Source: Balneolaceae bacterium (GTDB taxonomy: Bacteria > Bacteroidota > Rhodothermia > Balneolales > Balneolaceae). Taken from it: a stretch of 64,000 bases of DNA. The notes below the pieces were generated by a model. That model searched no databases. It was not told the DNA's origin and saw only the letters and a program-made list of their open reading frames with translations. How positions within the stretch are numbered: the first letter of the stretch is position 1; the number at the start of each line of letters is the position of its first letter. Below, piece by piece: positions 26,214-35,003 of this stretch. A program made the translations under genes and the position numbers. Location of the stretch: the NCBI GenBank assembly GCA_017795005.1, contig CP051242.1, positions 1,488,001 to 1,552,000 of the forward strand, given 5' to 3'.

Positions 26214-28226
26214 ATGAACATCCTCAAAAGCATACTATTTATTTCGTCATTGTTTTTATTGGCAAATTGTCAAAACAAAGATAATCAGGTTTTTTTACTT
26301 GGATCCGGCATTGGTATAAATAATCCCGCCTTAGCAGTTAATGATATTGACGCAGCAGTTAAGTACTACAGCGACACTTTGGGATTCAGAACAGGCAGAG
26401 TCAAACCTAATGGTGAATATAAAGGCATTTTATCTTCTTCTATCAACTTTTCGGATGCAGCATCTTTTGAGATTATTTCAATTAGCGATTCTGCTGATCA
26501 AAATGATATCCCCGATTTTATCAGCAACTTTCTGGCTGAACATGAAGGAATTCACCACTATGCTCTTTCGAGTTCATCCGCTGATTCTACTTTTATGTGG
26601 CTCAGCTCACAAGGCTTTGAAATGGATTCCGTTAAATCTTTTCGTTCGTCTGAAGTTTCCGACGGGTGGTCCAGAGATGATGGCGCTTTAAACAGAAAAA
26701 GTCTCGACTTCGCACAGGTAAATCAAAAAGGATTTCTACCAGGATTTATTGAAAAGTCTGATTTTGATTATGCCATCATCAATGAGCAATGGAGAACCTA
26801 TTACAGCTACTGGCGAATGTATCGAACACAGCCGAATGGGGTAGTCGGCATATCTGCAATCAAAATTGCTGTATCTGATCTTAATTTTGCAATCGACACG
26901 TTTAATGAAATGGGATTAGAACCAATTGAAATAAAAGACAACATCGCGCGTTTTTCACTTTTTAAAAATCAGGAGCTACATTTGCTTTCATCTTTATCGG
27001 ATCAGAAAGTAGCTGATTTTTTAACTAAACGGGGTGACGGAGTGTTTGCGATTCGTTTTGAAGTTGAGAATTTAGATTCAACCATTTCATATTTACAATC
27101 TGGTTTGCCTGATAATGCTCTTGGTTACGAACAGGGATCAGTTCATATTTCTCCAGAATACGCCTATGGTGTTCAGCTTGAGTTTGTTCAGGAGCCGGAA
27201 GAGCAAGGACAATTAGCAGCGATGTTAAGTTTTAACGGGGAACTGGATTCCCGGGCAAAAGACCATGCTTCAAATGTTTATATCAAATACTGTGCACTTT
27301 GCCATGGAAACAACCGGGAAGGTTATGCCGCCGATAACGCTCCTTCTCTGAAATCAAAGTCTTTATTGGCTACAAGTATGAATAATAACTTCATGCGGTA
27401 TACAATTCAATTTGGACGTGCGAATACCGCAATGGCGGGCTATCTGGACTCCCAGGGCGGGCCACTTGAACACATCGACATTGAAGTGCTTCTTAAATGG
27501 TTATACGAAGAAGCAGGTGTTGAAGAAGCCATTGATCCCTCCCGTGAACCGGTCTATGGTGATATTTCGTTGGGAGCAAACATCTATTCGGAAAAATGTG
27601 CTGCCTGTCATGGATCTAAAGGTGAAGGAGTTACGGCGCCAGCACTTGGAAATCCGATGCTGCTTGCGACTGCCACCGATCATTTTTTGAGATATGCTAT
27701 CGCAGAAGGAAGAGATGGAACTCCAATGCTAGCTTTTAAAGATAGTTTGAGCGATGATGAGCTCGATGCAGTTACTGCTTTTTTACGAAGCCGTGCTTCG
27801 GGATGGGATGTGCCTGAACCGAGTACAGTAACTGTACCTTCGCCAGAAGAATATATATTAAACCCGAATGGCGAAGATCCCGAATTCAGCCTGCGAGAAG
27901 GAAAATTTGTTTCGTCTGAACAAGTTGATAAGGCCATGAAAGAAGGTAAAAAAATGATCATCATGGATGCGCGTTCGGAAGTAGCCTGGCGACAAACGCA
28001 TATCCCGGGATCTTTTCCTGTCCCCTATTATGAAGATCCTGAAAACTTTATTCATGACATCCCAAATGATGGAACACAAATAGTCATTTATTGTGCATGT
28101 CCGCATGCTGCCTCCCTTCGGGTAATGAGTACCTTAACACGTTATGGATATGAAAATGTATCTATAATTGATGAAGGGATTTTGATATGGGCGCAAATGG
28201 GATTCCCGGTCCGTAATGGCAAATAA
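26214..28226 (+). CDS. Secreted lipoprotein fusing two VOC domains, two cytochrome c domains and a rhodanese
   Basis: I place the start at ATG 26214 because it gives a clean lipoprotein leader (LFLLANC, Cys about residue 19). Domains in order: VOC/glyoxalase-like 1 (about 25-155, starting IGINNPALAVNDIDAAVKYY); a linker; VOC-like 2 (about 205-330, ISAIKIAVSDLNFAID); cytochrome c 1 (CALCH, about residue 362); cytochrome c 2 (CAACH, about 462); and a rhodanese (about 560-670, IIMDARSEVAWRQTHIPGS, active-site loop CACPHAAS). The order suggests a periplasmic redox enzyme joining aromatic or sulfur substrate chemistry to electron transfer. It follows the metallophore transporter by about 90 bases. 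Confidence 0.85.
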   Translation: MNILKSILFISSLFLLANCQNKDNQVFLLGSGIGINNPALAVNDIDAAVKYYSDTLGFRTGRVKPNGEYKGILSSSINFSDAASFEIISISDSADQNDIPDFISNFLAEHEGIHHYALSSSSADSTFMWLSSQGFEMDSVKSFRSSEVSDGWSRDDGALNRKSLDFAQVNQKGFLPGFIEKSDFDYAIINEQWRTYYSYWRMYRTQPNGVVGISAIKIAVSDLNFAIDTFNEMGLEPIEIKDNIARFSLFKNQELHLLSSLSDQKVADFLTKRGDGVFAIRFEVENLDSTISYLQSGLPDNALGYEQGSVHISPEYAYGVQLEFVQEPEEQGQLAAMLSFNGELDSRAKDHASNVYIKYCALCHGNNREGYAADNAPSLKSKSLLATSMNNNFMRYTIQFGRANTAMAGYLDSQGGPLEHIDIEVLLKWLYEEAGVEEAIDPSREPVYGDISLGANIYSEKCAACHGSKGEGVTAPALGNPMLLATATDHFLRYAIAEGRDGTPMLAFKDSLSDDELDAVTAFLRSRASGWDVPEPSTVTVPSPEEYILNPNGEDPEFSLREGKFVSSEQVDKAMKEGKKMIIMDARSEVAWRQTHIPGSFPVPYYEDPENFIHDIPNDGTQIVIYCACPHAASLRVMSTLTRYGYENVSIIDEGILIWAQMGFPVRNGK

Positions 28227-28260
28227 GACAAATTATTCTCTTTAAAATCAAAATTGATCA

Positions 28261-29874
28261 ATGAAAAATCAGATACTTATACTAATAGTTTTATTTATAA
28301 GCTCAGGCTTTGTAAAAGCTCAATCAACACAATCCACAGAAAATTCAGGTTATCGTTTTGTTGCCTGGAATGTTGAGCACCTTGCAGAAAATAATGGAGA
28401 AGGATGTGTCGCTAGAACCGATGCAGATTACCAAACTCTTCGTGATTTTGCTAAAACAATGGATGCGGATATTGTTGCGCTTCAGGAGGTGGAATCCGTC
28501 AAAGCGGTGGAACGTGTTTTCCCTGTAGAGGAATGGGAAATAGTTATGTCTGATCGTCCTTCTAGCGGTTCTTATGAATGTCGGGGAAGTGGTCGACCTT
28601 CAACTCAGCAAAAAGTAGCAATAGCAGTTCGAAGAGGGATTGAGTTTGAAACACTGGAGAGCTTCAAAGAACTGGCACTTGGAAATCCGGGTTTAAGATA
28701 CGGAGTTGTAATTCGGCTAACGGACACTCCGGAACCAATAGATATTATGGCTGTACATTTGAAGAGTGGTTGTTTTGTGGATGATTATTCTACTTCTGAC
28801 AGAGATGCTTGCGAAACTTTTGAGGAACAAGCTCCGATTCTGGACAAGTGGATGGAAGACAGGATCAAACAAAATCAGGCGTTTATGGTGCTCGGAGATT
28901 TTAATCACCGTCTTTCTACCGGAAGCAATCGCTTTTGGTCGGATCTTACTGAAATGGATGGAGCATCTGTGAATGTTACAACCAGTATGGCCAATATTAA
29001 AGGTTGCCATCCAAGATATCCGGCACCAATTGATCATATAGTTATGAGTCCTGATGCTTCGAAATATTATGTTACAGAAAGTTCGATGAATCATTTTTTC
29101 GGGAAAACTGCGGATACTATGACCGAAGATGATATGTTAAGTGATCATTGCCCGATTAGTGTTGACTTAAGTTTTAATAAAGAATTCCCAGTCAGTTCAG
29201 CAGTTCAGTGGACACAAAAGAGTGCTGAATATAAGTTAATCACGGAAAGCCTTTATAAGACTGCTATAGAGAGTTTGGCTGAAACAAATATATGTGAGCC
29301 ATGGGTCGTCTTTATGGATGTAGATGAGACAATTTTAGATAATAGTGAATACAACCGCAGAAGAGACAAATTAGGGTTAGGTTTCACATCAGAAAGTTGG
29401 GCAGAATGGGTAAAAGAGGAATCAGCAACACTTGTTCCCGGTGCATCAGAATTTATTTCCAATGTAATGCTTGCGGGTGGTCAGATTGCCTTAATTACTA
29501 ACAGAGACCGAACGTTAGATGAATACACCTGGAATAATCTTGAGAAATTAGGAATAAAGATAACCCGTAAAAATACGTGTATTATTGGCCGTGCTGAAGA
29601 AGATATCGACGCCGTTGGAGAAAGCGGGATTGTAAACGATAAAGATTTACGGCGTCAGAATATTTTAAATGGAGAAGCACTGAGTTGCTGGGGAGAGTTT
29701 CCGGAAGCAAGATCTTCATGGAACAAAAAGTTTATTCTTGTGATGCAAATTGGAGATAACATCAAGGATTTTTCAAGAACTACTCAGGAGAATGTAGATA
29801 TCAAAGAGTTTTTGAAAAGACAAGGAAAGGATATTTTGATTCTGCCAAATGCGATGTATGGATCGTGGGACTAG
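28261..29874 (+). CDS. Secreted nuclease fused to a class C-type acid phosphatase
   Basis: The 537-residue protein has a signal peptide (cut near AQS). The endonuclease/exonuclease/phosphatase domain (about 30-300) shows FVAWNVEHL, VALQEVES, VHLKSGCF, LGDFNHRL and SDHCPISVDL. The C-terminal HAD domain (about 335-535) shows motif I D353-V-D355-ETILDNSEYN, motif II ALITNRD and the acidic motif IGDNIKDF, as in class C acid phosphatases/5'-nucleotidases (e(P4)-like). The two halves could cut nucleic acid and then remove the 5'-phosphate in one extracellular enzyme. The pairing is an inference; each domain call is firm. Confidence 0.87.
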   Translation: MKNQILILIVLFISSGFVKAQSTQSTENSGYRFVAWNVEHLAENNGEGCVARTDADYQTLRDFAKTMDADIVALQEVESVKAVERVFPVEEWEIVMSDRPSSGSYECRGSGRPSTQQKVAIAVRRGIEFETLESFKELALGNPGLRYGVVIRLTDTPEPIDIMAVHLKSGCFVDDYSTSDRDACETFEEQAPILDKWMEDRIKQNQAFMVLGDFNHRLSTGSNRFWSDLTEMDGASVNVTTSMANIKGCHPRYPAPIDHIVMSPDASKYYVTESSMNHFFGKTADTMTEDDMLSDHCPISVDLSFNKEFPVSSAVQWTQKSAEYKLITESLYKTAIESLAETNICEPWVVFMDVDETILDNSEYNRRRDKLGLGFTSESWAEWVKEESATLVPGASEFISNVMLAGGQIALITNRDRTLDEYTWNNLEKLGIKITRKNTCIIGRAEEDIDAVGESGIVNDKDLRRQNILNGEALSCWGEFPEARSSWNKKFILVMQIGDNIKDFSRTTQENVDIKEFLKRQGKDILILPNAMYGSWD

Positions 29875-30000
29875 TTGAAAGTTAAACTACGCATGCATTT
29901 AAGTTGGAATATTTATAATAAGTATTTTAATACACGCTTAATTCTTAATGGTTTTCATTTTTGTTTATTGATGTACCCAAATGAATAATAAGTTCCGCCT

Positions 30001-31677
30001 ATGAAAACTAAATTTATTCTCTTAATTCTCTTTGGCGCAGGTCTAGCCTGCACTCAACCTGCTGAACAAACTCCCGCCCAGTTACCCAGCACGATGGAAG
30101 CCTCATCTGATGAAAAACTTGCAAAGGGTCGTGTATATCATGATTTGAATGAAAACAGAGTGATGGATAATAATGAGTCCGGAATTGCAGGGGTTTTTGT
30201 TTCCAATGGAGTGGATCTTGTACAAACAGATAATGATGGGAAGTATAGCATCCCGGTTTCTGACGATGCCATTATTTTTATCATCAAACCCAGAGATTGG
30301 ATGACTCCTGTAAATGAAGTAAACCTGCCTCAGTTTTACTACCTGCACAAACCAAACGGGTATCCGGATAATTATACCTTTGCCGGAGTAGAGCCAACCG
30401 GTCCGTTGCCGGGAAGCATTGATTTTCCCCTGTATAAAGAGAACGGAAACAGTAAGTTTAAAATGTTGGTTTTTGGCGATCCACAGCCCTACAATATCGA
30501 ACAGGTTGATTTTTTTGCGGAAGATATCGTTCAGGAATTGATCAATGTAAAAGGACTGGAATTCGGAATGACGATGGGAGACATCGTTGGGGATGACCTT
30601 GAACTTTTCTCACCTTTAAATCAGGCCGTTTCAAAAATCGGGATTCCCTGGTACAACGTTTTGGGAAATCATGATGTAAACTTTCAGGCTCCCAGGGATG
30701 AACTTTCTGATGAGACTTTTGAACGGGTTTTTGGTCCGGCCAATTATGCGTTTGTGTACGGAGATGTACATTTCATTGTAGTTGATAATGTAATTATGAA
30801 CGAACCAGTAGGTGATAGGGGATATGTAGGTGGTCTGCGAGCCGATCAAATTGAGTTTGTAAGTAACTATTTGAAGGTGGTCCCTAAAGATGATTTGATC
30901 GTGTTAACAATGCACATACCTTTGGTAGAACACGAACGGTTCCGAGAAAGCGATCAAAAGGAATTATTCGATTTACTCAAGGATTTTCCTAATACACTTT
31001 CCATTTCGGCGCATACCCATACACAGAACAATACCTTTTTTCATGAAGACTCCTCCCATTGGCAGCGTGAAGTTCCACATCATCATTTCAATGTAGGAAC
31101 GACCTCTGGAAGCTGGTGGAATGGAGTTCGCAATGAAGACGATATACCACATACTATGATGCGGGATGGAACACCAAATGGATATTCGTTCATCACTTTT
31201 AATGGAACGGAATATATCATCGACTGGAAGGTGGAAGGAAGTCCTGAAACCCATCGAATGAATATTCATATTCCCCAGGGAATTGTAGCAAACTCAGAAA
31301 GCACAGCACTTCTCACGGTAAACTTTTTTAATGGAAGCGAGCAATCTGAATTAAGCTATCGGGTTCTCGGTGCGACAGAATGGGCACCAATGGTAAAGGT
31401 GAATAAACCTGACCCTTATTATTCAAAGCTTTATAAGCGCCACGAAAACTTCATAGCACTTAGAGTTCCTGAGCTTTGGGATGGCAATCCGGCATTTTCC
31501 AATCAAACCTATCCGATCTCAAGAAGAATGTCGGCCCCAACAAACTCTACTCACCTTTGGGAAGCAAATATTGGTACCGATTGGCCTGTTGGGAGACATG
31601 TAATTGAGGTGATGGCTAAAGACCGTTATGGTCGAACGTTTACCGCTTACCAGACTATGAGGGTCACAGAAAATTAA
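30001..31677 (+). CDS. Calcineurin-like metallophosphoesterase lipoprotein
   Basis: The 558-residue lipoprotein (GAGLAC, Cys about residue 17) has an SdrD-B/CarboxypepD-like N-terminal domain (KGRVYHDLNENRVMDNNESG) to about residue 140. The catalytic metallophosphoesterase domain follows (VFGDPQP, GDIVGDD, GNHD, MHIP, SAHTHTQ), with a C-terminal beta domain from about 410. All metal-ligand blocks are present. It acts outside the inner membrane on an unknown phosphoester. It sits between two other phosphohydrolase genes. Confidence 0.87.
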   Translation: MKTKFILLILFGAGLACTQPAEQTPAQLPSTMEASSDEKLAKGRVYHDLNENRVMDNNESGIAGVFVSNGVDLVQTDNDGKYSIPVSDDAIIFIIKPRDWMTPVNEVNLPQFYYLHKPNGYPDNYTFAGVEPTGPLPGSIDFPLYKENGNSKFKMLVFGDPQPYNIEQVDFFAEDIVQELINVKGLEFGMTMGDIVGDDLELFSPLNQAVSKIGIPWYNVLGNHDVNFQAPRDELSDETFERVFGPANYAFVYGDVHFIVVDNVIMNEPVGDRGYVGGLRADQIEFVSNYLKVVPKDDLIVLTMHIPLVEHERFRESDQKELFDLLKDFPNTLSISAHTHTQNNTFFHEDSSHWQREVPHHHFNVGTTSGSWWNGVRNEDDIPHTMMRDGTPNGYSFITFNGTEYIIDWKVEGSPETHRMNIHIPQGIVANSESTALLTVNFFNGSEQSELSYRVLGATEWAPMVKVNKPDPYYSKLYKRHENFIALRVPELWDGNPAFSNQTYPISRRMSAPTNSTHLWEANIGTDWPVGRHVIEVMAKDRYGRTFTAYQTMRVTEN

Positions 31678-31708
31678 AACAGCATCTAATCATCTGTAAA
31701 TATCTATT

Positions 31709-33049
31709 ATGAAATCCAGCCAAATCAGTTTTTATATCTTATTAATTGCATTCATAATGAGCGGTTCAGTTCGAGCCCAACATACTCATGATCACAGCGG
31801 TCTGCATCACTGGGAAATTCCAAGTAAAGATCCAGACCGGATCATCCTGACATTTAATGGTAACCCGGCAACATCACGTGCTGTAACATGGCGTACAGAT
31901 ACAAGCATAGTCAATGCGGTTGCACAAATTGCAGAAGCAACAGTAAACTCCAAATTTACAGAGAATCTCACCACCGTAAATGCAACTACAGAAGAATTTG
32001 ATCTCGGTTTATATAAGGATAACAATTCTCTTCTGGTACATTATCATAGCGTAGTATTTGAAGGGTTGAAACCTGATAAGTTATATGCTTATAGAGTTGG
32101 TGATGGCGAGGAACACTGGTCTGAATGGATTCAGTTTAAAACTGCGAAGGAAGGGTATAATCCAACGCAATTTGTATACTTTGGAGATGCTCAAAACGAT
32201 GTTCTTGATCATTGGTCAAGGGTAATTCGTATGGCCTATCAAACAGCTCCTGATGCATCATTTGTAATTCATGCGGGTGATCTGGTGAATTATGCGCACA
32301 GGGATCTGGAATGGGCAGAGTGGTTTAAAGCCGGTGGGTTTATACATAGTCAATGGACAGCTATTCCTGTCGTTGGTAATCACGAATTTATGCGAACGGG
32401 TACATTAACACCTAGAAGATTATCCATTCAATGGCGCCCTCAATTTACACTTCCTGTTGAGGAAGAACTGGATGAAGATTTATATGAAACGGTATACACA
32501 GTTGATTACCAGGATATTCAGATAATAGTTTTAAATTCTAACGAAGAGCTTGAAGAACAGACTGAATATCTGGAAAACGCACTAAAAAACAGCACAGCTA
32601 AATGGAAAATTGTAACCTGTCATCATTCGGTATTTTCACCTGCTGAAGGACGAAATTTCCAGTTCGCACGGGATCATTGGAAACCGTTACTGGATAAATA
32701 TGGAGTTGACCTTGTATTGAACGGACATGATCATACTTATGCAAGAGGACATATTCCGGTTAGAAATGCTGATATGAATAATTCCGGTGAAATAGGAACT
32801 GTATATGTTACATCAGTTAGTGGCCCTAAGCAGTACAGAGTAGACGATGAACAGATGGAGGCCTATGCTGCTGATGGGTACCAAAGAGACGAAGTAGGTG
32901 AGCAAACCCAGTTTTATCAGGTTATAACTGTTGAAAATAATACTTTAACTTATGTCGCATATACCGTACTAGGTGATGAATATGATCGTGCAGTAATTAT
33001 AAAAGATTTTGAGACGGGGAAGAAAGAGTTATTGCAAGAAGAGGAGTAA
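31709..33049 (+). CDS. Purple acid phosphatase family protein
   Basis: The 446-residue protein has a signal peptide (cut near RAQ), a short His-rich start (HTHDHSGLHH), an FN3-like N-terminal domain (about 45-145), and a metallophosphoesterase domain with YFGDAQND, HAGDLVNY, VVGNHEF, CHHSVFS and NGHDHTY. This is the purple acid phosphatase metal set (Fe with Zn, Mn or Fe). It is 31 bases after the calcineurin-like gene and probably in the same transcription unit. Confidence 0.87.
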   Translation: MKSSQISFYILLIAFIMSGSVRAQHTHDHSGLHHWEIPSKDPDRIILTFNGNPATSRAVTWRTDTSIVNAVAQIAEATVNSKFTENLTTVNATTEEFDLGLYKDNNSLLVHYHSVVFEGLKPDKLYAYRVGDGEEHWSEWIQFKTAKEGYNPTQFVYFGDAQNDVLDHWSRVIRMAYQTAPDASFVIHAGDLVNYAHRDLEWAEWFKAGGFIHSQWTAIPVVGNHEFMRTGTLTPRRLSIQWRPQFTLPVEEELDEDLYETVYTVDYQDIQIIVLNSNEELEEQTEYLENALKNSTAKWKIVTCHHSVFSPAEGRNFQFARDHWKPLLDKYGVDLVLNGHDHTYARGHIPVRNADMNNSGEIGTVYVTSVSGPKQYRVDDEQMEAYAADGYQRDEVGEQTQFYQVITVENNTLTYVAYTVLGDEYDRAVIIKDFETGKKELLQEEE

Positions 33050-33087
33050 ACTGATGTTTTACCTTTCAATCCATTAATGAAAAAAGC

Positions 33088-33798
33088 ATGGGAAAATTCT
33101 TCTTATCGTATCTCTTAAAAGCAATGAGAAGCTTTATAGTCTTACTATTATCAATATGGGTCGCACCATCATACGGTCAGTCAAACTTTCAAAAACACTA
33201 TGATAGTTTGGGTTTGAAAGGGAGCACGACAATTTATGATTACAAGAATAAAGAATGGATTTTTACAGATGAGCGGGATGCTGAAATTCCAACATTGCCA
33301 GCCTCAACATTCAAAATTCCGAATTCACTTTTTATCCTCGAATACAAAGCTGTGAAAGATGAAAACGAAATTTATAAATGGGATGGCAGACCGAAAACAC
33401 ACTTTGGAATTGAAGTCAAAGCATGGGAGAGGGATACAGATTTAAAAACCGCCTATCGAAATTCAACGGTATGGTTTTATGTAAAAGCTTCGGAAAAAAT
33501 TGATAGAGAGAAATACAGGGAAATGTTGAGGGCTATCGATTATGGGAATAATGATCTAAGCGAAAAAAGTTCTGACTTTTGGAACTATGGAAACTTTGCC
33601 ATATCCCCATTGAATCAAATAGAATTTTTAATCAAACTCTACGAAAATAATCTTCCTTTTTCACAAGCGAATATTGACAAAGTAAAACAACTAATGGTTT
33701 CAGAAAGCAATGACAGCTTTACGTTTCGAGATAAAACAGGATGGACAAGGAAAAATGGGAAAGATATTGGTTGGTGGGTCGGCTATTTAACAAACTGA
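33088..33798 (+). CDS. Class D beta-lactamase, C-terminus lost to a frameshift
   Basis: The protein shows the OXA-type motifs: S73-TFK76 in LPASTFKIP, the S-T-V triad in RNSTVW, YGN at 152-154, and K216-T-G in RDKTGW. A signal peptide is visible. ATG 33124 (MRSFIVLLLSIWV) gives the neatest leader, and 33088 is the longer choice. As written it stops at 33798 after GWWVGYLTN, before the last core beta strand. That strand (DDNIYFFATRL) is encoded just downstream in another frame. Removing one A in the AAA run at 33792-33794 would give a full-length protein of about 266-278 residues. Activity of the short form is doubtful. Confidence 0.85.
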   Translation: MGKFFLSYLLKAMRSFIVLLLSIWVAPSYGQSNFQKHYDSLGLKGSTTIYDYKNKEWIFTDERDAEIPTLPASTFKIPNSLFILEYKAVKDENEIYKWDGRPKTHFGIEVKAWERDTDLKTAYRNSTVWFYVKASEKIDREKYREMLRAIDYGNNDLSEKSSDFWNYGNFAISPLNQIEFLIKLYENNLPFSQANIDKVKQLMVSESNDSFTFRDKTGWTRKNGKDIGWWVGYLTN

Positions 33799-33925
33799 TG
33801 ACAATATATACTTTTTTGCTACAAGACTGACCAAAGACATTAATCAGGATAATCCAAACTTTCTAAGTGGACGTAAAGAAGTAACTAAACAGACATTAAA
33901 AGAAATAGGTGCATTTAATGAGTGA
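33794..33925 (+). pseudogene. Out-of-frame C-terminal tail of the class D beta-lactamase
   Basis: This frame reads TDDNIYFFATRLTKDINQD and continues to a TGA at 33923-33925. It matches the closing strand and helix expected of class D enzymes right where the main frame stops. It has no start of its own and makes sense only as the displaced end of the gene at 33088. Confidence 0.8.
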
Positions 33926-34009
33926 AAAGTATTGATACTATATTAAACTGATTCAGTTGGACGTATAAACCATTTAAGGCACACATCTAAACTAAAAACA
34001 CAAATCAAA

Positions 34010-34873
34010 ATGACTAGTTTAGAAAAACTAAAACTTAAGAAACTCGACAAGAACGGGTTAAAGACCTTGGTTGATTGGGCCAGAAACGAAGGTTGGAACC
34101 CTGGGAAGCATGATTTTGAAGTATTTTGGGAAACCGACCCGGATGGATTTTATGGATTCTATTCAGGAGATGAATTAATTGCTGGTGGAGCTGTGGTTTC
34201 GTATAACGGGGAGTTCGGGTTTATGGGATTATTTATTGTTCATCCCGAGTTCCGGGGACAAGGTATTGGTAGAAAGTTGTGGTATCTCAGAAGAGACCTT
34301 CTTCTTGAAAGGCTGAAGGACGGCGCAGCCATTGGAATGGACGGAGTTGTTGATATGCAGCCTTTTTATGAGAAAGGCGGATTTAATATTGCCTTTAGAG
34401 ATGAAAGGTATGAATGTATGGGGCAGGCAACATCTTTCAGTGATAGCATTTCGAGGATTGAATCTGGGGATTTTGAAAAAATCATGAACTATGATTTAAC
34501 CTGTTTTGGCTACAAAAGAGAAACATTTTTAAAGCACTGGTTAGCACTTTCCGATAGTAATGCCTTCAAGTTTTCAAAAATGGGTGAAGTTTATGGATAT
34601 GCCGTCATCCGAAAAGTTAATTCCGGTTTTAAAATTGGTCCTCTGTTCGCAGATAATGATGAAGTCGCTGAAGAATTATATAAAGCCTGTCTGAATTCAG
34701 CTGTGGAAATGCCCGTGTACCTTGATATACCGGTAATTAATAAAGGAGCCGTTGAATTAGTGAAAAAGTATCAAGCTAAGTACGTCTTCGAATGTGCGAG
34801 AATGTATTATGGAGAGCAACCTGATGTGGATATTAATAAAGTCTACGGTATAACAACGTTTGAGCTTGGGTGA
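34010..34873 (+). CDS. GNAT N-acetyltransferase with C-terminal YitH-like half
   Basis: The 287-residue protein has an N-terminal GNAT domain with the acetyl-CoA motif VHPEFRGQGIGRKLW (about residues 82-96) and motif B near MDGVVDMQPFYEKGGF. The second half (about 150-287) looks like the degenerate GNAT repeat found in YitH-type enzymes (GYAVIRKVNSGFKIGPLFAD). The acceptor is unknown. It stands alone, followed by a candidate operator belonging to the next gene. Confidence 0.82.
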   Translation: MTSLEKLKLKKLDKNGLKTLVDWARNEGWNPGKHDFEVFWETDPDGFYGFYSGDELIAGGAVVSYNGEFGFMGLFIVHPEFRGQGIGRKLWYLRRDLLLERLKDGAAIGMDGVVDMQPFYEKGGFNIAFRDERYECMGQATSFSDSISRIESGDFEKIMNYDLTCFGYKRETFLKHWLALSDSNAFKFSKMGEVYGYAVIRKVNSGFKIGPLFADNDEVAEELYKACLNSAVEMPVYLDIPVINKGAVELVKKYQAKYVFECARMYYGEQPDVDINKVYGITTFELG

Positions 34874-34884
34874 GCCCTCTTTTT

Positions 34885-34903
34885 AATGCAACTAAGTTGC
34901 ATT
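34885..34903. promoter_or_regulatory. Candidate Zur/Fur-type operator 1
   Basis: A perfect 8-3-8 palindrome, AATGCAAC-TAA-GTTGCATT, lies 100 bases upstream of the flavoprotein gene at 35004. The same TGCAAC-N3-GTTGCA core recurs at 36471, 36509, 40196 and 45405, always near genes with metal-linked features. Confidence 0.7.
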
Positions 34904-35003
34904 TAGTAATGCTTTATTTCTATTTTAAATTTTCTGTGACTCAAAGTAAGAATACAGCCTTCTTTGAATAGCGAAGAATGTAATAGAATTATACAGCTCC
35001 TGA

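Noticed and set aside
33088-33798. Acquired resistance cassette
   Set aside because: No attC site, integrase or insertion sequence lies nearby and base composition matches the surroundings, so the class D gene looks chromosomal.
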